Below are positions 53,199 to 58,895 of a DNA stretch of 64,000 nt, piece by piece; the stretch's first letter is position 1; each line of letters begins with the position of its first letter. The stretch spans positions 19,684,191 to 19,748,190 of the forward strand of contig CP034975.1 in NCBI GenBank assembly GCA_004026145.2, in the 5' to 3' direction. Under the pieces are notes generated by a model that was given only the letters and a program-made list of their open reading frames with translations, had not been told where the DNA came from and did no database searches. Position numbers and translations under genes: made by a program. Source of the DNA: Takifugu bimaculatus (lineage: Eukaryota > Chordata > Actinopteri > Tetraodontiformes > Tetraodontidae).

Positions 53199-55202
53199 CG
53201 TGCGTGCGTGTGTGCGTGCGTGCGTGCGTGTTTCACAATGAGAGGGTCAGCAGCAGTTTTAGCCTGGCTAAATTTGAGTTGCTAATTTGACCTGATCTCA
53301 TCAGACCAGCAGGTAGAAATAGAAAATTACACACACCCAAATGAGTTAAGATTATTTTTTGTTTTTTGTACATTAACTGTAATTTGATTTAGTAGTCTAT
53401 AAAATGTACCATATTTAGCTGTACCATACAATATTTAGCGAACTGTTCAACTTTAATTTCTATGATGATGTCACACCGCAGTTCTATCGTCTTACTTGGC
53501 TTAATCAGAATATATTTAAATTCTGGAGTCAATGTAGAGCTGAAAAGCAAGTTTATAAGTTCCCGGCAAACCCTGGAGGATGCTTCCCTTTAAATTGACC
53601 TCAGCAAGCATAGCCAAAGAGGAGCCTTTTATCTAACTTGTGTTTACCCACTCAGTGCTTAATCAATGCATTTGAATTAGAATATAATGCTAAAGTGCCG
53701 CCACTTTATTTGCACTTAAGTGGAGCATGGGCAACAGTGAGCCGCAGTGTTTAGAGATCAGCATTCGTACCTCCTTCATTCTTGCTGCTGAGGACCGGCA
53801 GCCTGTTTGAGGGCAGCGGCGGTGAGAGCCAGGCCTCGACTCTTCTTCAGGCCATGCTGCAGCACGGCTTCAAACTGTGCACACAGACAGATGACCCTGA
53901 GCAGAGGGGGGAGACAGTAGTGCATGAGGAGCTGTATGCTATATATGAACCTGAGTAGTTCAGGAAATACGATTTTTATCATAACTAGGTCGCAAAATAC
54001 TGATACACTCATCAGAATATACCATTCGTTTTAACAGATCTCTGGTATTTTATCATGTTTGTAAAGTCCCATTTTTATATTCTAAAAAAAATGAGGTATA
54101 ATATGAAGCAAGAATTGAATACACAGCTAAAAGTGACCTGAAACTAAAAATAGTTTAAATGGAGAATAAAAGCAGTAATAATAGTGCTGTTTTACTTTAT
54201 CACCCATGATGGGTAAAATAGAAATAATTAGAACAATAACAACAGGCAGCATCTTTTACCTGCTGTCTGAGTCTGTGGCGATTTCCTTTCTCCCTCCAAA
54301 GCGGATTTGGCACTGGAAAATCACGAGAATGTTCACCAAATAGTCAGCACTCACGAAACAGGATCCTAAAGACTGCAGCTGATGCAGAGATACAGTAAAC
54401 TCAAGCAGCACAGTTTGACCAGTGGCTGGAACATTTGGAACAGTAATTACAGTCACATGTTGACAGGAGAATGAGCAACTTTGTGCCATTCTAAAAAAGT
54501 AAGCAACTGTGAGTGCGGTGTCTACCCGCCATATCTTCATTAGCAGATTCAGACGGTTTTACTTCCTCTACTGCTGGGGTTTGTTTTTTTCCCAGGACAA
54601 ACAGGAACTAGAAGCTGTATTTTGGTCAAATCTTTTGTTGACCAATAATCATTTATGGTGCAGAAAGAGATAGATGAAAATATCCTTAAAAATGAAATGT
54701 TTTTATATTATAAACATATTCTGACTTTAAAGATGGTTTAATTGAGCGTGGTTTCAGAAAAACACCCATAAGTATGAGGCGGCTCACCTGTTTGACAGCG
54801 TCCAGCAGCCTCTCCAGGAGGTGCTGTCTCTTGGCATCACTCTGCTGAGTTTCTGCTGAAGTTGACATGAAACAAATTCAGTTTGCTGACATGTTTATGG
54901 GCAAGACAAGTTCTTCATTTGCTTCAATCTAGAAATGAATTTTACAGGTCATTTTATTTACTTGTCTTAGCATTAAAAGTACATAATTTCCAGAACGACG
55001 TTTTAATGCTATTGTTAAAGTGGTATATCAATTGGTGATACTCAAATTTCAACAAGCCATTTTCCAAGAGTCTGAGATCAGAAGCTAATAGATCAGTTTC
55101 AAAGTAAATTATGTCACTTGAACGAGTGGCAAAGTGAATAAAATAGCCAAACTCACCGTTCATCCCGACTGTCACTACTCCGTTACAGAGACGGTCAAAC
55201 AT
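1144..55202 (-). CDS. SNX29: Sorting nexin 29, 18 exons in window, 3' partial
   Basis: SNX29 (formerly RUNDC2A) is a cytoplasmic RUN- and PX-domain sorting nexin, presumed to act at phosphoinositide-bearing membranes. Eighteen minus-strand exons with GT-AG borders were placed by translation. Exons 1-6 give the N-terminus and RUN domain (FGGRKEIATDSDSR, LCAQFEAVLQHGLK, HELQRFYSLRHISSELGRGR, YEDWSFVLDEER). Exons 7-10 give a Ser-rich and acidic linker (ITNIISFDDDLDGEDEEEGD). Exons 11-16 give the coiled coil (ELRQATVAMMNRKDELEEQN, ENEVLKVQLKKYVGAVQMLK, ELAASYERKLIE, GELIEFNERLYRSLMAKDHL). Exons 17-18 lead into PX (ALINVWIPSVFLQG, NAYHVYQ). Every phase joins except inside exons 4, 7 and 8, each one base too long. 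Corrected, the window would encode 695 residues, ending at the position expected from the ~813-residue human protein as I remember it. The locus (~54 kb plus) is much more compact than in mammals. The remaining PX exons lie beyond base 1. Confidence 0.97.
1468..1523 (-). CDS. SNX29: SNX29 exon 17
   Basis: 56 bp with acceptor ttctgtag and donor gtaagaatat. It encodes VPGDLSQTSDDPSLSDFE plus two bases. This matches the human VPGDLSQTSED-SLSDFE segment that leads into PX, and it is too short to be found except by homology and splice sites. Confidence 0.95.
1845..1936. repeat. Compound (GT)n(CT)n(CA)n microsatellite
   Basis: About 30 bases of GT, 16 of CT, then 44 of CA (1893-1936). The GT and CA blocks are reverse complements, so the tract can fold into a hairpin with a CT loop. 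Confidence 0.95.
2031..2068. repeat. Imperfect (GT)n
   Basis: GT repeat interrupted by GC and AT units. Confidence 0.9.
2490..2606 (-). CDS. SNX29: SNX29 exon 16 (coiled coil end)
   Basis: 117 bp with acceptor gctgcag and donor gtgagtgatg. It encodes VAEMHGELIEFNERLYRSLM then AKDHLIVQMRQELIDLRGP. It directly follows KLIE of exon 15 in phase 0, as in human SNX29. Confidence 0.97.
3880..5830 (-). mobile_element. Decayed non-LTR retrotransposon (zinc finger, RT, endonuclease-like end)
   Basis: Read on the minus strand from 5830 to 3880, pieces appear in the usual order of a teleost zinc-finger LINE, separated by stops and shifts. They are a C2H2-like finger (CNVQFFCGKVCKNLQGWKIL, near 5700-5620), an N-domain (VKWPKANKEEWLQFDADTIL, near 5530), an RT-start-like segment (near 4920-5000), then WRLKVDLGKRGKFPE, DMLLISETSKQIVLLELTVL and KKAKYSELVEDSSSPGRRAW (4550-4050), and a 3' end. 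These match conserved parts of fish RLE-type (R2/R4/NeSL-like) elements as I remember them. Most of the RT is missing. Clade is not certain. Confidence 0.8.
7564..8027 (+). mobile_element. Solo LTR
   Basis: A 464-bp segment begins TGTGACGG and ends TCATGACA, so it carries TG...CA ends, and is flanked by a 4-bp direct repeat ACAG (7560-7563 and 8028-8031). Inside are a TATA-like TTAAAAA (7734-7740) and AATAAA (7943-7948), in the order expected for U3-R-U5 on the plus strand. No internal retroviral or gypsy coding sequence lies next to it, so it is a solo LTR left by recombination. Superfamily unassigned. Confidence 0.75.
9988..10022. repeat. Perfect 15-bp palindrome with forkhead cores
   Basis: ATGTTTACATCCCTC, loop CCTGC, then its exact complement. 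Each arm holds TGTTTAC, a FOX-type core. Confidence 0.95.
11661..11767 (-). CDS. SNX29: SNX29 exon 15 (coiled coil)
   Basis: 107 bp with acceptor gtcttgcag and donor gtgagtgctg. It encodes LSLLRSCEEQAPVPPNKFMG then DVEELAASYERKLIE, which matches the EELA-SYERKLIE signature of SNX29. It leaves in phase 0. Confidence 0.96.
13215..13262. repeat. (AT)n(GT)n microsatellite
   Basis: Seven AT units then seventeen GT units. Confidence 0.95.
14157..14174. repeat. (CA)n
   Basis: Nine CA units in the SNX29 intron 15 region, preceded by TGTGTG. Confidence 0.9.
14325..14348. repeat. (GT)n
   Basis: Twelve GT units followed by CACACACTTG. Confidence 0.9.
14429..14496. repeat. Palindrome cluster, GC-rich
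   Basis: GCGCGTGCACGCGC (14435-14448) is a perfect 14-bp palindrome within an alternating purine-pyrimidine tract. Two CTGTGAGAAAAA repeats follow, then ACGTGATTAC / GTAATCACGT (14471-14480 and 14487-14496), a perfect 10-bp stem with a 6-nt loop. Confidence 0.9.
14766..14802. repeat. (AT)n
   Basis: About eighteen AT units directly before the LINE tail. Confidence 0.95.
14803..14962 (+). mobile_element. LINE/SINE 3' tail with (TCTGAA)n end
   Basis: The sequence runs through ACCGAGACAAATTCCTAG, then CAATGGCAATAAATAAA and five TCTGAA units (14932-14962). A unit-repeat tail after an AATAAA-like box is the usual 3' end of teleost L2/CR1-like LINEs and their SINEs. It starts right after an (AT)n tract; no coding part is seen. 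Confidence 0.6.
16800..16906. repeat. Microsatellite-associated fish repeat
   Basis: GTGAGGACTCACCAAAATGA then CCTCACTTCCCAAATGTCCC immediately precedes (AC)n. This opening recurs next to CA repeats in many fish sequences as I remember them. Also contains a CCTATGG...CCATAGG inverted repeat (16876-16900). Confidence 0.35.
16907..16931. repeat. (AC)n
   Basis: Twelve AC units. Confidence 0.9.
17630..17672. repeat. (CT)n with CCCT interruptions
   Basis: Polypyrimidine tract on the plus strand. Confidence 0.95.
19040..19095 (+). mobile_element. Short L2-type LINE 3' end
   Basis: CAGTTTCCCCGTGGGGATTA then TTAAAGTTTCATTTTATC matches the common 3' terminal hairpin of fish L2/Maui-type LINEs. Only the last few dozen bases are recognisable. 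Confidence 0.4.
20169..20270. repeat. (AG)n(GT)n(GTGC)n(GT)n compound repeat
   Basis: Nine AG units, nine GT units, about fourteen GTGC units and a final GT run. From 20187 on it is 84 bp of strict purine-pyrimidine alternation. Confidence 0.95.
22669..22729. repeat. (GT)n with TGTC units
   Basis: Long GT run ending in GTGTCT repeats. Confidence 0.95.
33880..33912. repeat. (GTGC)n(GT)n
   Basis: Short tetranucleotide run, about ten bases downstream of the donor of SNX29 exon 14. Confidence 0.95.
33923..34008 (-). CDS. SNX29: SNX29 exon 14 (coiled coil)
   Basis: 86 bp with acceptor tttgtgcag and donor gtaaacaac. It encodes ENEVLKVQLKKYVGAVQMLK then REGSQGND. It sits alone between a ~10-kb and a ~22-kb intron. 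Human SNX29 has extra residues after this point, so an exon may be absent or unrecognised in the next intron, but phases join directly to exon 15 (G|AC, Asp). Confidence 0.95.
35053..35094. repeat. (TTG)n/(TTTG)n
   Basis: Mixed tri- and tetranucleotide T/G repeat. Confidence 0.9.
35887..36375. mobile_element. hAT-type MITE with perfect target duplication
   Basis: A 489-bp element starts CAGGCATGGGCAAACT and ends GTTTGCCCACCCCTG, which are imperfect inverted termini, and is flanked by the identical 8-bp repeat GTCTAGCC (35879-35886 and 36376-36383). Next to the termini are GGCCCG-rich blocks typical of hAT elements of this type. There is no transposase. The undamaged duplication suggests a fairly recent insertion. 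Confidence 0.9.
36720..38040 (+). mobile_element. DIRS-like tyrosine-recombinase retroelement remnant
   Basis: At 37744-37941 an open frame reads SWDLVVLKALCSATFQTVEH, DLRRLSGKTTFLLTVESANW and VSELCVARDGHQWDPDGLVV, closely following the core of fish DIRS tyrosine recombinases. Upstream, 36769-37119 reads MARAIAALLFPVLLAKDVLS, then a DAPEGSGATGEAV block like the DIRS gag-like protein. The RT/RNase H region between them is largely deleted. Borders are approximate. Confidence 0.65.
39830..40155. mobile_element. Possible hAT-type MITE
   Basis: The right end TGATACTTGCAGCCCTA resembles the terminus of common fish hAT MITEs (CAGGGCTGCAA), with internal runs such as CCGAGTAATTAGAATTCCTC and TCTGATTACTAAAATATCTG of the same style. 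The matching left terminus and target duplication are not clear. Confidence 0.3.
40423..40443. repeat. (GT)n
   Basis: Ten GT units. Confidence 0.9.
40579..40645. repeat. (GT)n long
   Basis: About thirty-three GT units with one CT change, abutting the 55-bp block copy A. Confidence 0.95.
40645..40699 (+). repeat. 55-bp dispersed block, copy A
   Basis: Begins GATCCTCAAAAATTTAGGGG directly after a (GT)n tract, and is identical over 55 bases to 53096-53150. The sequence continues with unrelated DNA after GGTATAGGA. Confidence 0.9.
44076..44204 (-). CDS. SNX29: SNX29 exon 13 (coiled coil)
   Basis: 129 bp with acceptor ttccacag and donor gtgagctcag. It encodes SLRSLLDGEMEHSAGLRQET then DLLKKKLAELEERHTARIQA, a leucine-heptad coiled coil. 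It enters with one base and leaves with two (AG|G, Arg). Confidence 0.96.
45393..45456 (-). CDS. SNX29: SNX29 exon 12 (coiled coil)
   Basis: 64 bp with acceptor tctccag and donor gtatgttgag. It encodes ELRQATVAMMNRKDELEEQN, nearly identical to human SNX29 as I recall it. It enters and leaves with two bases. Confidence 0.97.
45457..48387. other. SNX29 intron between exons 12 and 11
   Basis: Contains the hexanucleotide repeat at 46393. 44205-45392, the preceding intron, is also featureless. Confidence 0.65.
46393..46482. repeat. (CAGACA)n hexanucleotide repeat
   Basis: CAGACA and CAGACG units grading into (CA)n. Confidence 0.95.
48388..48470 (-). CDS. SNX29: SNX29 exon 11
   Basis: 83 bp with acceptor tatttaag and donor gtgagtcctg. 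It encodes MDSSPPTQPTMVPSEPPTPG then LPESMTV. The PESMT motif just before the coiled coil is an SNX29 landmark. It enters and leaves with one base. Confidence 0.9.
48570..48663 (-). CDS. SNX29: SNX29 exon 10
   Basis: 94 bp with acceptor ttgcctcag and donor gtaagccctc. It encodes SSVEDSAAFPAQRDSAQAEA then NCESGASLTF, a low-complexity linker. An alternative acceptor nine bases inside (after ctcag, exon high end 48654) also keeps frame, so three residues are uncertain. The donor and phase join cleanly to exon 11. Confidence 0.75.
49056..49168 (-). CDS. SNX29: SNX29 exon 9
   Basis: 113 bp with acceptor tttttctag and donor gtaccccc. It encodes 37 codons including VVGSLSSVSTWSPLQAMTPQ and SADILIPLNP, a Ser/Pro-rich linker that resembles the human WAPLKVL...DILFP segment. 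It enters and leaves with one base. Confidence 0.88.
49169..50049. other. SNX29 intron between exons 9 and 8
   Basis: AT-rich, nothing recognised. The 392-bp intron 48664-49055 is likewise plain. Confidence 0.65.
50050..50441 (-). CDS. SNX29: SNX29 exon 8 (acidic linker), with +1 frame break
   Basis: 392 bp with acceptor taactag and donor gtgagtcag. The first part encodes SGLRKERRRKKKITNIISFD and an acidic and Ser-rich stretch through NGTAEPGIVSWVGSP. The last part encodes PDTRSIDNEEDEEEEEMYKP, matching the conserved acidic SID-E/D motif. The parts lie in different frames, and splice phases require 391 bp. The coding-strand C7 run (plus strand 50154-50160) is the natural site: with six C the frame is continuous, with seven it meets a TAA eight codons later. 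Confidence 0.93.
50549..51421 (+). mobile_element. Internally deleted hAT transposon
   Basis: An 873-bp element starts CAGGGGTGCTCA and ends TGAGCACCCCTA, inverted termini, flanked by near-identical 8-bp duplications TTCGACAT (50541-50548) and TTCTACAT (51422-51429). At 50884-51096 a plus-strand frame encodes SAFSYMKIIKSKYRSTMTD and then HLEVCLRLAVSSYCPDCASL, the C-terminal dimerisation end of a hAT transposase of the type also domesticated in vertebrate genomes. The rest of the transposase is gone. It lies in the SNX29 intron between exons 7 and 8, antisense to the gene. Confidence 0.88.
51230..51338. mobile_element. Palindromic MITE nested in hAT element
   Basis: A 109-bp foldback: CCGTATTGGCCCCGAATATA near 51232 is mirrored by TATTCGGGCCAATACGG ending at 51336, bordered by TA on both sides (51230-51231, 51337-51338). 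Two internal direct copies of TATAAGACGACCC are present. The TA borders fit a Tc1/mariner-type mobiliser, but family is not certain. It lies wholly inside the hAT element, after its transposase fragment. Confidence 0.75.
51587..51845 (-). CDS. SNX29: SNX29 exon 7 (linker repeats), with +1 frame break
   Basis: 259 bp with acceptor tgctgctcag and donor gtgagaaaaa. The 5' part reads LNSILFAINIDNTDLNGG. The 3' part reads SVSHLLKESTQGIGSLWKES then AQGVSSLLREIS and DPLPVLPRSTS, carrying the Leu-Lys-Glu-Ser repeats of SNX29. The two parts are in different frames. Phases demand 258 bp, and shortening the five-C run at 51772-51776 (G5 on the coding strand) by one base joins them. An ATG at the break (51795-51797) opens the downstream frame. 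Confidence 0.92.
52362..52432 (-). CDS. SNX29: SNX29 exon 6
   Basis: 71 bp with acceptor ttttcctag and donor gtgagttcac. It encodes NYYEDWSFVLDEERASMLPT plus MAA, the end of the RUN region. It enters and leaves with one base, both compatible with neighbouring exons. Confidence 0.96.
52585..52765 (-). CDS. SNX29: SNX29 exon 5 (RUN domain core)
   Basis: 181 bp with acceptor ctaccag and donor gtcagtagac. It encodes 59 complete codons, including LTFWFYVKEHLNRHELQRFY and GRGRAWLRCALNEHSLERYL, the most conserved part of the SNX29 RUN domain. It enters with two bases and leaves with two (GG|C, Gly). There is no frame problem. Confidence 0.96.
53043..53095. repeat. (GT)n
   Basis: Twenty-six GT units, abutting the 55-bp block copy B. 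Confidence 0.95.
53096..53150 (+). repeat. 55-bp dispersed block, copy B
   Basis: Identical over 55 bases to 40645-40699 and again directly after (GT)n. Here a second (GT)n tract also follows. It lies in the SNX29 intron between exons 4 and 5. Confidence 0.9.
53151..53232. repeat. (GT)n/(GTGC)n
   Basis: GT with TATG changes, then GTGC units, following the 55-bp block. Confidence 0.95.
53771..53896 (-). CDS. SNX29: SNX29 exon 4 (RUN domain), with +1 frame break
   Basis: 126 bp with acceptor ctgctcag and donor gtacgaatgc. It encodes VICLCAQFEAVLQHGLKKSR then GLALTAAALKQAAG, a RUN-domain helix region. Phases before (one base enters) and after (one base leaves) require 125 bp, so one base is extra. 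Read literally it ends at a TGA 12 bases before the donor. Dropping one base of the GG at 53792-53793 gives AAGLSSKNEG, which lines up residue for residue with the human segment as I recall it. A weaker upstream donor (G|gtcctc) would also keep frame but delete eight residues. Confidence 0.9.
54260..54312 (-). CDS. SNX29: SNX29 exon 3
   Basis: 53 bp with acceptor ttttccag and donor gtaaaagatg. It encodes CQIRFGGRKEIATDSDS plus the first two bases of an Arg codon. The sequence matches the start of the SNX29 RUN domain. It enters in phase 0 from exon 2. Confidence 0.95.
54788..54855 (-). CDS. SNX29: SNX29 exon 2
   Basis: 68 bp with acceptor cttcag and donor gtgagccgcc. It encodes ETQQSDAKRQHLLERLLDAV plus Lys-Gln. 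The motif KRQxLLERLLDAVKQ is the conserved N-terminus of SNX29. It enters with two bases (completing G|CA) and leaves in phase 0. An in-frame ATG just upstream of the acceptor (MSTSAETQQ) could serve a transcript that starts in the intron, but this is not needed. Confidence 0.93.
55157..55202 (-). CDS. SNX29: SNX29 exon 1, start codon region
   Basis: The exon ends in ATGAACG before the donor gtgagtttgg. I prefer the ATG at 55161-55163 (Met-Asn, with G at -3): joined to exon 2 it gives an N-terminus about as long as the human one. An in-frame upstream ATG at 55200-55202 would add 13 residues (MFDRLCNGVVTVG). It has a weak context and an in-frame TAG just upstream, so both are possible starts. 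The 5' end of the exon is not defined. Confidence 0.75.
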
Positions 55203-55420
55203 GTGACCTGTCCCCGGTGCAGCTGGAGGACCAGAGGCTAGCTAAACACCGGGGCCATGATGTCTCTGTGGCCGAGCTGGACCCGCCCAACCGCGGCGCG
55301 AAGACTGATGCTCACGCGGCGAACAGAGAGGCCTGCCGGTGGTTAGGGTTAGGGTAGGGTTTTCGCAGTCTTCCGCAGCCTGGCAAGCAAACCTTGTACA
55401 AAACCCCCCCGGAAATATAA
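55203..55420 (-). promoter_or_regulatory. SNX29 5' leader and GC-rich promoter region
   Basis: Just upstream of the first coding exon the composition becomes GC- and CpG-rich (CCCGCCC Sp-type box, CGCGGCGCGAAG near 55285-55305). There is no clear TATA box. This is typical of a CpG-island promoter. A short TTAGGG-type repeat lies in it at 55342-55361. Promoter function is inferred from position and composition only. Confidence 0.5.
55342..55361. repeat. Short interstitial telomere-type repeat
   Basis: GTTAGGGTTAGGGTAGGGTT, two and a half TTAGGG units, about 180 bp upstream of the SNX29 start codon. Confidence 0.85.
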
Positions 55421-56412
55421 ACCGCCTTACAAAATTAGCCTGGGTGTGCATTCAGATAACCCCATTTAAAGTTTTGAGGAGGAAAATGCAAAGGAAGTGG
55501 GTTAGCAGAGAGTAGCAGAGCTAAACTGAAACGCTGAAGTGAAGTGACTGAGCCGTATCGCAGTCACGTGACAAAACACACACATGTCACATGGGAGGAA
55601 GTTCGCGAAGGGAGTTGTAGTCCATTATTAACTTTGAACAGTTATTAAAAACTGACTAGCGGATGTGTATAACTAAAATAAAACAATCCGAATTTGAGGA
55701 AGTGGATAATGGTCTCTTAAAACTTTGCACACTGTTAACTGCTTTACTTCTGTAACTTATTTTCCTTATCAGCTAGGATCATTGCAGAAAATATACAGTA
55801 TTAAAATATGTAGCTTGAAATTAAAATGGAATGACTACTTCTACTGCAATAGCTGTACAACAGTACAACATTGCATAATACCATAGCATCGTAGAGTATA
55901 ATACAAAATAAGAGGTGTCTATCAATGGTAATATACTATACATTGTACATAATTCACTTTTAATAGTTTTACTTTATATTTTAGTGCCAGAAAATTTATT
56001 TAATATCAAATATGAATTAAATTCCAGGTAAAATGTCTGATTTAAACAGCATGCATATATAAATACATATAGATTTTAAATATGAAACTATCTGTGCTGT
56101 CCAGAACAGTATAACATACCTTTGATTGTATTTTTCGATAACTATTGCAATAATTCAATTTGAATGTACTTAGTCGGAAAATGACAGCAGAATTTTCTTT
56201 CATGGATGACTTTTGTTCCATCATTTATTTATGTTTTTTTAAAAGGCATCTTTAGTTTGTCTTGTTTTTCAATCCTGCAATTGTCCACATTAAGGAAATA
56301 TTTTAATATCCAACACATCAGCACATTCTTACCTGCAGCTAAATTACTGGACATGTCACTGCATCTTTTCTTTGAGCTATTTATTTGTATAATTGTACTG
56401 CTGAAACTTTTC

Positions 56413-56486
56413 TGCTGCAGGTGAGGCTTGAACTCACAATCTCAGCATCACTCTGCAGGTTACTGTTGTATAAGCACCACTGGGGC
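56413..56486 (-). repeat. tRNA-like repeat copy 1
   Basis: On the minus strand a perfect T-arm/B-box (GTGAG TTCAAGC CTCAC, 56421-56437) is followed by CTGCAGCA. The 5' side (GCCCCAG) pairs only 5 of 7 with it, and no good anticodon arm forms. It is a tRNA-derived or tRNA-mimicking sequence, not a functional tRNA. Confidence 0.35.
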
Positions 56487-56833
56487 TGGGGGTCAAACGT
56501 GATATCCTGTCACTGATCGCTGTGATGCGTCACCTGATCTCTGTTTAGAAACCTCATGCAAACCATCTGTCCCACATGCATTTATCACCATACACCTTAA
56601 TCACATTAGTCCCCCAAACAGGGAGAATCTGAGAATCATGACAAAGATCTCAGGGCAGCCAACGGGCCTCAGCAGTCATAAATGCTGCTGTAAGTGTTGT
56701 GGCATCAAAACACTAGTGGGCAATACTTTTGATTTGTAGGCTCACAGCTTTCTTAGTTTATTGCTCCCGTCACACTGCTCTGGGGGTTTTACAGCATAAA
56801 TAACTGAGACAAGTTGCCTAACTGGTAAAACCT

Positions 56834-56932
56834 GGCTGCTCCAGATGAGGCTTGAACACACAACCTCAGCATCTCCCTGCAGGTTACAGTCTTGCAGGTA
56901 CCAGGAACTGACCAGTGACACCACTAGAGCTG
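56834..56932 (-). repeat. tRNA-like repeat copy 2
   Basis: Minus-strand copy similar to 56413-56486 (shared GTAACCTGCAG, GATGCTGAG, GTTCAAGCCTCA). Here a perfect 7-bp acceptor-like stem forms (GCTCTAG with CTGGAGC), but the T stem has mismatches and the middle is too long for a standard tRNA. Confidence 0.35.
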
Positions 56933-58700
56933 ATTGGGGTCAGGTGCACATGGTGAGGTTGGCCTTTGCCTGGACCAGCTTTAACCTCAGGTAGTGTGCC
57001 TCTGAAGTTGCACTCAACACGATGAAGCATCCTCACAATATAATAAAACACTCGTGACACAGGAAAACAGGCAGCACAGGAGATGCACGGCCTTGGTTGT
57101 CTACGGAGTGAGATGATGTTGAGCCAGCTCCAGTTTGCTGAATCATGATAAGAACACAGTACTGGTCTGCTCCTGTGGTGAAGCTGGTCAGCAGGTACTA
57201 CTTACCAGCAACCTGACAGCAAGTGTGTCTTTGCCATTTAACTTGAGCGTTTCAAATGAATCATTTGGAATGTAAAACATTGGAGTAAATTTCTCGAAGT
57301 AGAGTTTAGGTTTTCTTGCTTAGATTCTGATCACTAATTTTTCATGCTAGTGACACGTTAGATTCCTGCCAGAATAAAGCAAATATATCACGGAGAAAAA
57401 TTCCTTTAGATATTTTTATATTCTAAACATTAGTAACAATAAGGAAATGAATTAAAATTGGAATGTTGCTCAAAGCTTTCACTGGTAGAAAAAATAACAA
57501 CTTACAAACAACATTTTCTCCTTTTCAGACCAACTCACAATAAATAAAATACCACGATCTGTTCTGTATCTTTCCTTTGTCTTTAATAAAGTGATTTTCA
57601 AACAGAATTACTAATAGATTGAAATGCTGAACTGAAAAACTACTGTGCAAAATTCATTTGGAAAATGTAAACAATAGGTCATAGGTCACACAGTCAAATC
57701 AAAATAAACAATACAACAGAGTAAATCAATGATGCATTCAATCATTGACAAAGGAAAGTAAATCACAATTTAAGTCACAATTTGTCATTCCATAACGTTT
57801 AGTGCAGTTCTTTTCCCAGTCATTCCCTCCATTCACATACAATAACTTTGCAGTATAATTCATGTCATGCCAAAAAATCTGGAACACATTGAACATTTAC
57901 ATCTTTAGGCGAACAAACAGTTGATCCAGCATTATTATGTAGAACCACTGAGCAGTCTGTTGTCCAGCTTTGCTCTAATGATTCAGTGAGCAGTTACCAT
58001 CATACAGTTTAAACAGCCAAATCGATCAGCAGACTTATTGGCAGATAAAGTGAACCATGCTGAGTATTGACTGCAGAGCACTGACGCTCTCTACAAACAT
58101 GCTCACCACGACACCAAGACAGCAGGTTTATCCTGCTGAAGAACAGCCCCTGAAGCATCCATCTGGGGTCAAAATTCACCAGATTTAAATGCTATTTGTC
58201 CCAATATGGAATATGTTTACACCCCAAATTTAAGAATAAGTACACATGGATATTAGTGAAACTTTAAAATACATTTATGAGGCTCTGGAACTTGACAGCA
58301 AGTCATTTTTGGTGATGTAACAGTCCTTACTGGGAATGCAGGGGGTATTAAATGTTGTTCAGGTTAGTTTTCAAAGGTGGAATTGCATCAACATGAATGT
58401 GAGGATCCAGGATTCACTGGCACAACACTCACCTAGAAGATGCAGAGAAAATCATGAATAATAAAATAAAATATAATAAAAAGTAGCTGACAGCATGACA
58501 CAACACACCCTGGGCCAAAAAAGTAAGGGACAGACCTCAGAGCCAGGGTGTTTTCCGAGTTTTTAAATATTAACGTTGTTAAATCTCCGCTTTGTGGAGA
58601 CACCTTTTTAAAATAATGGCATGTTTATATTATATGCATCTGTAGAATAAATAATTAAATAAGCGTGAAAAAAAATCCACAGTGTAAATAAGGACTGGAA

Positions 58701-58745
58701 CTGTATTCGTGTGAATGTAAAATGTTTATATTCACACGAATACAG
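58701..58745 (-). other. Perfect 16-bp hairpin beyond tmem238 stop
   Basis: CTGTATTCGTGTGAAT at 58701-58716 is the exact reverse complement of 58730-58745, with a 13-nt AT-rich loop. It lies about 150-195 nt past the TMEM238 stop, so it is either in the 3' UTR or just beyond the poly(A) site if the AATAAA at 58808-58813 is used. Confidence 0.9.
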
Positions 58746-58807
58746 TAACAGACAAATGATTTGTCTATTTACAGTCATCGTGTCTCGACTGTATAAATCC
58801 CAGCCGC

Positions 58808-58813
58808 TTTATT
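58808..58813 (-). terminator. Candidate tmem238 polyadenylation signal
   Basis: Minus-strand AATAAA 83-88 nt after the TMEM238-family stop codon. No cDNA support is available. Confidence 0.35.
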
Positions 58814-58895
58814 CTGCCATGCAAAGTTCCCATCTTATCTGCCAGATAACGACATATGAGCCTTATCTGAATGAGCCGTGGAAGTTGTCTAATTA

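Larger units (their letters stand above)
52766..53770. other. SNX29 intron between exons 5 and 4
   Basis: Contains GT tracts and 55-bp block copy B. The introns 51846-52361, 53897-54259, 54313-54787 and 54856-55156 show nothing beyond splice signals. Confidence 0.65.
55421..58700. other. Intergenic, SNX29 to tmem238
   Basis: AT-rich. Contains the two tRNA-like repeats. A donor-like CTAG|gtgagtg on the minus strand at 58425-58440 is not attached to any coding sequence that I can see. Confidence 0.6.
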
